A stretch of 64,000 bases of DNA, taken from Cepaea nemoralis. Lineage: Eukaryota; Mollusca; Gastropoda; Stylommatophora; Helicidae. The stretch's first letter is position 1. Each line of letters starts with the position of its first letter. The notes under the pieces were generated by a model. The model had not been told where the DNA came from and searched no databases. It saw only the letters and a list, made by a program, of their open reading frames with translations. Shown here piece by piece: positions 57,545 to 64,000 of this stretch. The DNA lies in NCBI GenBank assembly GCA_014155875.1, contig JACEFZ010015001.1, positions 152,501 through 216,500 of the forward strand. The letters are read 5' to 3'. The position numbers were made by a program, and so were the translations under genes.

Positions 57545-57895
57545 ACGCTCTCCAGGCGGCCACAGGAAACGTTGTAAAAACACTGAAAATCTCACTAAAA
57601 GCTTTTAGGATTCATCACGACACCTGGAGGACTACTGCCTAAGACCGAAACTCATGAGTACATCATCATGCAAGGGTGTGGTCACTTGTAAAGTCAAGAG
57701 GACTGCAAGAGTTGTGAAGAAAAAAGACTGGACAAACATACCTCAGAAGGAGATCCTTCTGCATGAATGAACATCAAGCATTCTTTGCCCACATTATCTA
57801 AGAACATTTCGAGCCAAAATAAGCCTTACCAGCCATTTTAGAACTGACGGCTCCAAACTGTCAACCCCACTGGATGAAATGAATGATCATCATCA
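57545..57895 (+). pseudogene. Decayed LINE C-terminus with zinc-finger remnant
   Basis: The plus strand reads GHRKRCKNTLKISLKAF, then HHDTWRTTA, matching a pattern that I know from LINE C-termini (GxxKRFKDxLKxSL … W). It continues to HQAFFAHIIS…LTAPNCQPHW, a decayed finger region, and ends in an (ATC)n-like tail at about 57885. Several stops interrupt it. Confidence 0.45.
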
Positions 57896-58019
57896 TTCTT
57901 GGTGGACAAACACCATATAACCAACAACATTTCTGAAGCTTTAAGTTTGTCTTTCAGGTCGCTTATTCATTGCCCATGTTTCTTGAACATGCAATAATGA
58001 AGAGTAACTGTAACACTTG

Positions 58020-58105
58020 GGAGCCGCGTATTACTAGACTACTTGCAAGTCGGTTCAGTGGTCCTGGTTTCGAATCCACAGTCGAGCAAGATTTCTTCTT
58101 CTTCT
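58020..58105 (+). mobile_element. Possible tRNA-like SINE head
   Basis: CTGGTTTCGAATCCACAGTC is a perfect B-box-like motif, preceded about 50 bases upstream by GGGAGCCGCGTATTACTAG, a weak A box. A (TTC)n run follows. Single copy. Confidence 0.25.
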
Positions 58106-58560
58106 TCCTCTTCCTTCTTTCGTTCGTTCGCTTGACATCTATTGTATATATCTGCAATGTTGTTTCTTGTATAACATTTCACTATCTTTTCTAGTTCTCT
58201 CAGTGGCCCATAGAGTTTATCCTCCACTGTTGTTTCACTACGCCAGAAGGCTTGACTAGATGTGTCATATTTTTGGTATATTTCTGGATATAGCTATATT
58301 TAATCTTCATTGTTCCACCAATCGACTCTTAAGCTTTAGTCCTACTTTTTTGGTCCCACGAAAGAGTGTCAAGCATGGCAGACTTGAAAATTGTCAATTT
58401 CTTATCTATCCTTGAGTAATCATCTGGGAGGTTTTTATGTAACTATTTTATTTCTTGTTTAATTTCGATTTTGACCATATTTTCGCGAGTATTCCTAGAA
58501 TTTATAACGTCTGTTGTTATCATTTTCTCACCAGAATATATAAACATTAATCCATTCTGT
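58106..58560 (-). pseudogene. Possible LINE fragment between endonuclease and RT
   Basis: On the minus strand, shifting frames give KKLTIFKSAMLDTLSW, VDWWNNED and LYGPLRELEKIVKCYTRNN. This resembles the linker of RTE-like LINEs (WWNEE… motif). No catalytic motif is visible and stops are many. Confidence 0.3.
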
Positions 58561-58649
58561 GTATTACAATATCATCGTCCACTCCATATATTCTTACAGA
58601 TTTCTAGTATTTCAATTTTAAATGTTTCTTTTACTTTGCTGATAATTTT

Positions 58650-58692
58650 GTGTGAGTGAGTGTGTGTGTATGTGTGTGTGTGTGTGTGTTGT

Positions 58693-58747
<55 letters not shown>

Positions 58748-58812
58748 GCGTGCGTGAGTGCGTGCGCGTTTGTGTGTGTGTGTGTGTGTGTGTGCGCGTG
58801 CGTGTGTGTGTC
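58650..58812. repeat. Compound microsatellite (GT)n(CTGT)n(GT)n
   Basis: GT runs, then about 14 CTGT units, then GT/GC runs. Frames through it on both strands are low complexity. Confidence 0.98.
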
Positions 58813-59452
58813 CCATTCACGGTTTTCAAATTCCCTGCTCCTAGTTTATGTTTTCTTTTAAGTTTGATACAGGGTCCTTCTTTAGCTAGATAGTCGGGAA
58901 GAACGCCGTCATCCAGTTTGCTAGTACCATTCCATGTGGCACACGCTAACTTCAGCGTACATATCTGGTCCTCTTGACCAAAGGCCTCACCAATGAATCT
59001 TTCCTTTGTCTGTCATTGTTTTTCTTCTTGACAGTGACCATACTGGTCTGTGACCGGATCCATTGTCTCTATAAAGAAATCCTCTACTTACAGTTGCAAA
59101 CCTGAGACCATCACCGACACATACACATTGTCAGTTCGCAAGCTTAATTTACCACATGCTTACATGGTTTCACATTAACTTGTTTGAGAGTGGAGGGAAA
59201 TAAACTGGTACCCGAGATGCCAAAGATGTCCCGAAGGATATTGAAGGAAAGGGAGTGCCTTATTTCTCCTTTGAATGGGGACATACCGAACCCCGTCACT
59301 CAAATTGTATAAGACTGTAAGAATAATGATCTATATCATTACCAAGTAACGAAGACCACGGAAAAATAATTCAGAAACCGGTCTAATATATCCAGTTTGT
59401 TACATTATGTAATCGTTGCAATCTTAGCAAACAAGTATATAATGTATGTGCC
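58813..59452. other. No recognised feature
   Basis: No open frame with family character; possibly very old LINE sequence. Confidence 0.35.
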
Positions 59453-59608
59453 ATCCGGGAAGGTTAACCCGGTCAACAATGCCCGCTAAAGTCGGATATA
59501 TCGGCCTAACGGCGCAAGAACGCAGCTCTGCTGTAAAAGTCACAACAAAATCACGTTTGAATAAAAAACAAAAACACTCTTCGGATGAACGCAGCAGAAG
59601 AAGAAGTA
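59453..59608 (+). mobile_element. 5'-truncated LINE-like 3' end with GAA tail
   Basis: ATCCGGGAAGGTTAACCCGG, TGCCCGCTAAAGTCGGATAT, CTCTTCGGATGAACGCAGCA, GAAGAAGAAG: same family as at 53.4 and 53.55 kb. Confidence 0.8.
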
Positions 59609-59689
59609 TGTGCCTGATTTTGAACCTTTATGTACACTGACTTTATATTGTCTTAAGACTTTAATTTATCCAGCATCGCCAACGTGTGC

Positions 59690-60604
59690 CTCAAATCCAT
59701 CCATCATGTGCCATGCCGGAAAGCGTGGGCCATTTCAATCGATCACCAGAGTCATGGATCAACTTAGTGTTCCTGCCTCGGCCATGCCGTGTGGCCAAGC
59801 CATCCAGGTATTTACTTCTCGGTCTTCCTCTTGGTCTCTTCCCTTCGATCTTGTCAGTTGTCACCAAGTTCTCCAATTCATTTCTTCTCATAACATGGCC
59901 AAAAAATGTTAAATGTCTACGTCTAATTTCTCTGATCAATTTACGATTTTCATTTATTTCCTGTAGTACTTGGTCATTGGTTTTTCTGTTTGTCCATGGT
60001 ATTCTTTGCATTTCCCTCAGAAACCACATTTCTACAGCCTTCAGATGTTTTTCAGCTTGACTACTCATTGTCCAAGTTCCACATCCATACAAAAGTACAG
60101 GCTCTAGGTAGCACCTCAACACTCTTTTTCTCGTTTCAATTGACATCTTTTTATTGGTCAGTAAAGGCTACTTTCGCCATGGCGATTCTTGTTCTAATCT
60201 CTTCAAGGCATCTCCCATCAGACTGTTCCGAGATAATTGTACCGATTCACTTGTTGAAGAATTTTCCCATTTACTTGTATACTACATTGTGGCATTTCTT
60301 TCTTCCTAGTGACGACCATAACCTGTATCTTTTTACAATTTAATTCTAACCCCAGTTGTTCACTATGTGCAACAACCTCATCTACTAATTGTGGCAGACC
60401 TTACTCATTGTCTGCAATCAATACTATATCATCTGCATATCTAATGTTATTGATGTTTTGTCCCCCAATGATGATTTCATTTATATCTTCTACATTTCTG
60501 AAAATATTTTCACTGTATAGGGAAAAAAGATCTGGAGACATTAACAGGCAGATATTGTCCCATTTCATTACCAATCCTTATGGCAGCTTGTTGTTTCCAA
60601 TATA
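59690..60604 (-). pseudogene. RTE-like LINE, 3' half of a split copy
   Basis: Minus strand, with one frameshift and a few stops. From 60604 down it starts YWKQQAAIRIGN, then a gap where the motif B (RQGC) part is deleted, then SPDLFSLYSENIF, RYADDIVLIAD (motif C), NYLGTV and SDGRCLEEIRTRI. The open part 60146-59691 reads VLRCYLEPVLLYGCGTWTM, WFLREMQRIPWT, FFGHVMRRNELENLVTTDKI, RPRGRPRSKYL. The other half lies at 62341-62897. Confidence 0.85.
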
Positions 60605-60628
60605 GAGAGTAGAGTGAGTGAGAGAGTT

Positions 60629-60694
<66 letters not shown>

Positions 60695-60708
60695 TGAGAG
60701 AGAGAGAG

Positions 60709-60770
<62 letters not shown>
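60605..60770. repeat. Compound microsatellite (GA)n(GT)n(CTGT)n
   Basis: Left part of the insertion; about 45 GA units with small breaks, then GT and CTGT units. Confidence 0.97.
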
Positions 60771-60771
<1 letters not shown>

Positions 60772-60917
60772 GAAAGATAAAATGGGAGATAACTGAGCGC
60801 AAGTATGTCATGTAACATGCTATTCCATATTTTTTGTGTATTCTCATTTTTCATGTTATTATTTTGAATGCCACTTGATTGCATCATGTTTAATATGAAC
60901 ACATATACATTACTGTA

Positions 60918-61008
60918 GAGTGAGTGAGAGAGTTAGTGAGAGTGAGTGAGAGAGAGTGAGTGTGTGTGTGTGTGTGCGTGTGTGTGTGTGTGAGAGAGAG
61001 TATGTAAG

Positions 61009-61080
<72 letters not shown>
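60918..61080. repeat. Compound microsatellite (GAGT)n(GT)n(GA)n
   Basis: Starts like the first one (TAGAGTGAGTGAGAGAGTTA occurs at about 60608 and 60916). The two are therefore probably copies of one seed separated by about 140 unique bases. Confidence 0.95.
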
Positions 61081-61081
<1 letters not shown>

Positions 61082-61189
61082 GCATTGCATCACTCTTTTC
61101 TTTTACGTTAAACAATGTATATGTACAATTTTGTTCTCAAATTTTTTACAATTTTTGTGAGAATGCTCACGACAGTCGTCAGTGTAAGT

Positions 61190-62145
61190 GTGTGTGTGTG
61201 TAAAGTATGGGAGTTTGTTCATACTAGTTTAAGTGATTATGTGAGGCATAATGTCTGTGCCTAGATGTGAGGAAGTGTGTGTGTGGGGGACGTGTGTGTG
61301 TGGGGGATGTGTGTGTGTAGCGGATGTATGTGTAGAGGGAGTGTGTGTAGGGGGATGAGTGTGGGGATTGGGGGATGGGTGGTGGGGAATTTGTGTATGG
61401 GTCGGGGATGTATGTGTGGATAGGGAGATGTGTGTGGGTGGGGGATGTATGTGTGGGTGGGGGATGCGGGTGTGAGTGAGGGATGTGCCGGTAGGTGGGG
61501 GATGTATGGGTGGGTGGGGAGATTGTGGGGATGTGGTTGGATGAAGGTATGTGTGTGGCTAGGGATATGTGTTGGGTGAGTATGTGTGTGTGGGTGGGGG
61601 TGTTTGGGTGGATTGTAGGAAGTGTTGTGGTTGTTGGTGGGTGGGGGGTTGTGTGGGTTGGTGGGTGGGGAATGTGTATGTGGGTGGGTGGATGCGGAGT
61701 GTGTTGACTGGTGGGGTGTGTGTATGTGGGTGTGGAGGTGTGTGGATATGAGTGGGTGGGTGTGTGTGGGCTGGGGGATGGGTGTGTTTGTGGGGAGATG
61801 TGTGTGTGTGTGGGGGGAAGTGTGTTAATATGGAAGGGTGGGGGTGTGTGTGGGTGGGTAGAGTGTGTGTTTGGAGTGTGTATGGGGGATTGTGTGGATG
61901 GATTGGGAATGTGTATGGCTGGTTGAGGGTGTGTGTGTGTGGGTGGGGTGGGTATGTGGGAGTGTGGGGTGGGTGGGGGATGTTTGTGGGTGGATGGAGG
62001 GTGTGTGTGTATGGGTGGATGATATGTGTGGGTGGATGAGGTGTGTGTGTGTGGATAGTGGTGGTTGTGTGTGGGTGGATGGGGATGTGTGTGGGTGGGT
62101 GGGCGTGTATGTGGGTGGGAGGGGGATGTGTGGGTGGGTGAGAGA
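61190..62145. repeat. G-rich minisatellite, variants of GTGTGTGGGTGGGGGAT
   Basis: About 0.95 kb of degenerate repeats with G runs of 3-9 on the plus strand and almost no C. The frames on both strands (up to 335 codons of His/Pro/Thr on the minus strand) follow from the composition and are not genes. Many closely spaced G3-G5 runs could form G-quadruplexes. Confidence 0.95.
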
Positions 62146-62159
62146 TGTGTTTCATAACA

Positions 62160-62334
62160 TTGTAATATGCATCGTTTATGTTTACAACATTCATTTGACA
62201 ATGTAATTACCAATGTGATTGTATCATGCACTATTGATGAATGAAAGATGAGTGATTGGAAGGGCTGAATGTAAGACGGGCCTGCGTGCCCAATTTGTAA
62301 CCCTTTTAAAATAAAGTTGACTTGAATTGAATTG
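62160..62334 (+). mobile_element. LINE 3' UTR and tail (same family as 44.2 kb)
   Basis: GATGAATGAAAGATGAGTGA, GGGCTGAATGTAAGACGGGC, TTTGTAACCCTTTTAAAATA, then TTGACTTGAATTGAATTGAA. No coding part is left. Confidence 0.85.
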
Positions 62335-62340
62335 AATATA

Positions 62341-62897
62341 TGTTTTTTATAAGTCTAATGTCTTTCCCATCAATCTGTAGATCTGCAAGCATCTCTACAA
62401 TGTTGACATGTCTTACTCTATCGAATGCCTTTGTGTAGTCAATAAAGCAAAAATGTACATCTATGTTTACTTCCATAGCACGTTCAATAACTGATCGCAG
62501 CATATATACAGCATTTACTGTACCCTTTCCTTCTACAAACCCACATTGTTCTTCCCCTATTTCAGGCTGTATTTTCTTCCTCACTCTTTGCATGATGATT
62601 CGTAGCAAAATCTTCGTGATATGACTCATTATACTAATTGTTCTACGTTGATCACATTCCAAGGCTCCTGATTTCTTTGGGATTGCAATAAATACAGAAT
62701 TACATAATTCAGAAGGTATATCTCCGGTATCATATAATATGTTCAGCAGTCTGGTGACTTGATCTATTCCATATTCTTCTAAAGCTGTAATCATTTCTGT
62801 TGTGATGTTATCTGAACCGGAGGTCTTGACAGCTTTCATACGTTTAAGAACATTTCGAACCTCCATCTTCAAAATTTTCGGTCCTTCATTATTATCA
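62341..62897 (-). pseudogene. RTE-like LINE, 5' half of the split copy (RT fingers to motif A)
   Basis: The open minus-strand frame begins FDNNEGPKILKMEV and continues SGSDNITTEMI, IPKKSG, ISIMSHITKILLRII, EEQCGFVEGKGTVNAVYMLR and CFIDYTKAFDRVRH (motif A, catalytic Asp), then to …LIKNIY, where the insertion begins. The endonuclease domain is missing. The first codons of the longer frame (before FDNN) belong to the neighbouring (CAAT)n tail. Confidence 0.88.
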
Positions 62898-62898
62898 A

Positions 62899-63384
62899 AT
62901 ATGATTGATTGATTGATTGATTGAGGAATCGACATCATAGCATTCGGGGCATTCCCATAAGTGCTCCGTCCCCATCCTCAGTAGCCAGCGAAGAGTTCCA
63001 ACACTAATAATAGTACCAGTAGCAATCTGATTATAAGTCCGTCTCGCCTTTCCTCTGAGCGTTGAGCGTCGGCCAGATCCCCTCGTCACTCCTCGCTGTC
63101 TCATTCTTGCCAGACCATGGTAATCCATTTGCTCCTCCGAGGTGTGCACGTGCTCCCACAAGGCCGCAACCACATCTGCCTTGTCATGTATCAATACTCC
63201 ACCAAGTTCTGCAGAGCCAGCCAATCTGTCCGCATGTTCATTTCCCAGCACACCGGCATGCCCCGGAGAAAAAATCCAGGCGATGCTTGTCACCCGTGAC
63301 CTCCGAAGCGAAGCAAGCCACTCCGCACGAAGCCTGCCCGTCCTCACCCTCGTCAGCATGCTTTCTGAGTCAGTTACAATCACG

Positions 63385-63425
<41 letters not shown>

Positions 63426-63640
63426 GTATTCTCCATCCAGCGGAGAGCCGCAGTGACTGCCTCCACCTCCATTCTTAAGCTGGATGTTGTGGTATCATAT
63501 GCCAGGCTCTCCTGCCCCAAACATCAACCATTAACTTTGGCTATGAACCCCCAGCCACTGCTCTCACCTCTTGGCATATTATCAAATACTGGAAGTAAAT
63601 TAATTTCCTCTATTTTAAAAGGACCGCAGTGAAATGAGCA
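62899..63640 (-). pseudogene. LINE RNase H domain and 3' end with (CAAT)n tail
   Basis: The minus strand reads SSGWGFIAKVNG, then a stop, then SLRMEVEAVTAALRWMENT, a (CA)n tract, VIVTDSESMLTRV and SPGHAGVLGNEHADRLAG (the RNase H C-terminal motif, with His and Asp of the active site). It continues through a C-terminal zinc-binding-like region with HLWECPECY to the (CAAT)n tail at 62899-62925. RNase H is found in I, R1 and Jockey-related LINEs, so this is a different lineage from the RTE-like copies. The frame is broken by the stop and by the (GT)n tract. Confidence 0.82.
63386..63424. repeat. (GT)n tract inside the RNase H pseudogene
   Basis: About 19 GT units. The RNase H frame on one side is offset by one or two bases from the frame on the other, so the expansion (or the decay around it) has shifted the frame. 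Confidence 0.95.
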
Positions 63641-63887
63641 TGATCAATCCCTTATACTATATCCCCTGCTGTTTTAGCACACGTATCAACTAAATAATTA
63701 CGCAAAACAAAGGACTCCTTATAACGCCAAGAACCATATTGGGTATATGGTCTACTTTTTTTTCTGCCTGTTATCCCCTACTTGAGCTTAGGTCCTCAAA
63801 AATTCACACCAGGCATGCGCTAGGCCGTCTAATCCTTTGTTATCCTGCAGCTCGCATCATGTCTTTCCTATGTTAATTATTCAGTCT
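63641..63887. other. No recognised feature
   Basis: AT-rich interval between the RNase H pseudogene and the last SINE. Confidence 0.35.
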
Positions 63888-64000
63888 CTGTGGCGAAGTA
63901 GTCAAGCCGTCTGACTCGGGCTCCTAAGGTTGTGGGTTCGATACCGGGCCGCATCCTTCGGTTCACGAGTGCATTTTTTCGGAGACATCTTAGGGTCGTC
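63888..64000 (+). mobile_element. tRNA-derived SINE family A, copy 4, cut by the window end
   Basis: Plus strand: CAGTCTCTGTGGCGAAGTAG (A box side), GTCAAGCCGTCTGACTCGGG, GTGGGTTCGATACCGGGCC (B box at 63935-63945), then CCTTCGGTTCACGAGTGC as in the other copies. The only copy of family A on the plus strand. Confidence 0.9.

Larger units (their letters stand above)
60605..62340 (+). mobile_element. 1.74-kb insertion that splits the RTE-like LINE
   Basis: The RTE reading frame breaks at …NIY and resumes as WKQQ… on the other side. AATATA stands at 60599-60604 and again at 62335-62340, a probable target-site duplication. The right end (about 62160-62334) is the 3' end of the LINE family at 44.2 kb (GTAAGACGGGCCTGCGTGCC, CCTTTTAAAATAAAG, (GAATT)n tail). 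The rest is simple-sequence and G-rich minisatellite DNA. Confidence 0.8.

Noticed and set aside
58572..58893. Frames of Cys/Val or His/Thr repeats near 58.7 kb
   Set aside because: Microsatellite translation.
61224..62231. 335-codon His/Pro/Thr-rich minus-strand frame and several Gly/Val/Cys/Trp-rich plus-strand frames
   Set aside because: Composition effects of the G-rich minisatellite.

Overview
This is repeat-dominated, AT-rich non-coding DNA from a metazoan nucleus. The evidence is non-LTR retrotransposon (LINE) reverse transcriptase fragments, tRNA-headed SINEs with target-site duplications (TSDs), hAT-type MITEs, foldback elements, long microsatellites and a large tandem array. There are no bacterial operons, phage genes or CRISPR arrays. 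I guess an invertebrate, possibly a mollusc or another lophotrochozoan, with low confidence. No host gene can be assigned; three short open stretches with good splice-like borders could be exons.

Layout: 0-20 kb is intergenic or intronic DNA full of nested SINEs (families named A-F here), decayed RTE-like LINE 3' ends, a hAT MITE with a perfect 8-bp TSD (8.8-9.1 kb) and three tandem-repeat arrays that grew out of LINE 3' ends (43-bp unit at 12.3-13.3 kb, 51-bp unit at 14.8-15.1 kb, 20-bp unit at 15.1-16.4 kb). A 424-codon reverse transcriptase remnant lies at 18.1-19.4 kb on the minus strand. From about 21.0 to 45.3 kb runs the main structure: a higher-order tandem array of about 2.5-kb units (eight complete). 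Each unit holds five diverged monomers, and each monomer carries a box resembling an internal RNA polymerase III promoter (tRNA A box, D arm and B box). The outer units are diverged and the inner ones almost identical. LINE fragments interrupt both edges and decayed monomers lie beyond them.

45-55 kb holds more SINEs, two copies of a foldback element with perfect 8-bp TSDs, the 5' and duplicated 3' parts of a LINE-like element with (GAA)n tails, a 120-bp GAA tract and a second hAT MITE. At 55.2-56.6 kb is the one long intact ORF, a 480-residue LINE ORF1 (gag-like) protein with three zinc knuckles and a coiled coil. It has no ORF2 behind it and is followed by two copies of a hairpin resembling the histone mRNA 3' stem-loop. 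57-64 kb contains further LINE remnants, among them an RTE-like reverse transcriptase split by a 1.74-kb insertion that carries a 0.95-kb G-rich minisatellite, and a LINE RNase H domain broken by a (GT)n tract.

The sequence records repeated insertion, nesting and local tandem amplification. The parts most worth pursuing are the tRNA-box higher-order array, the foldback family with a conserved CxxC reading frame, and the repeated birth of tandem arrays at LINE 3' ends.
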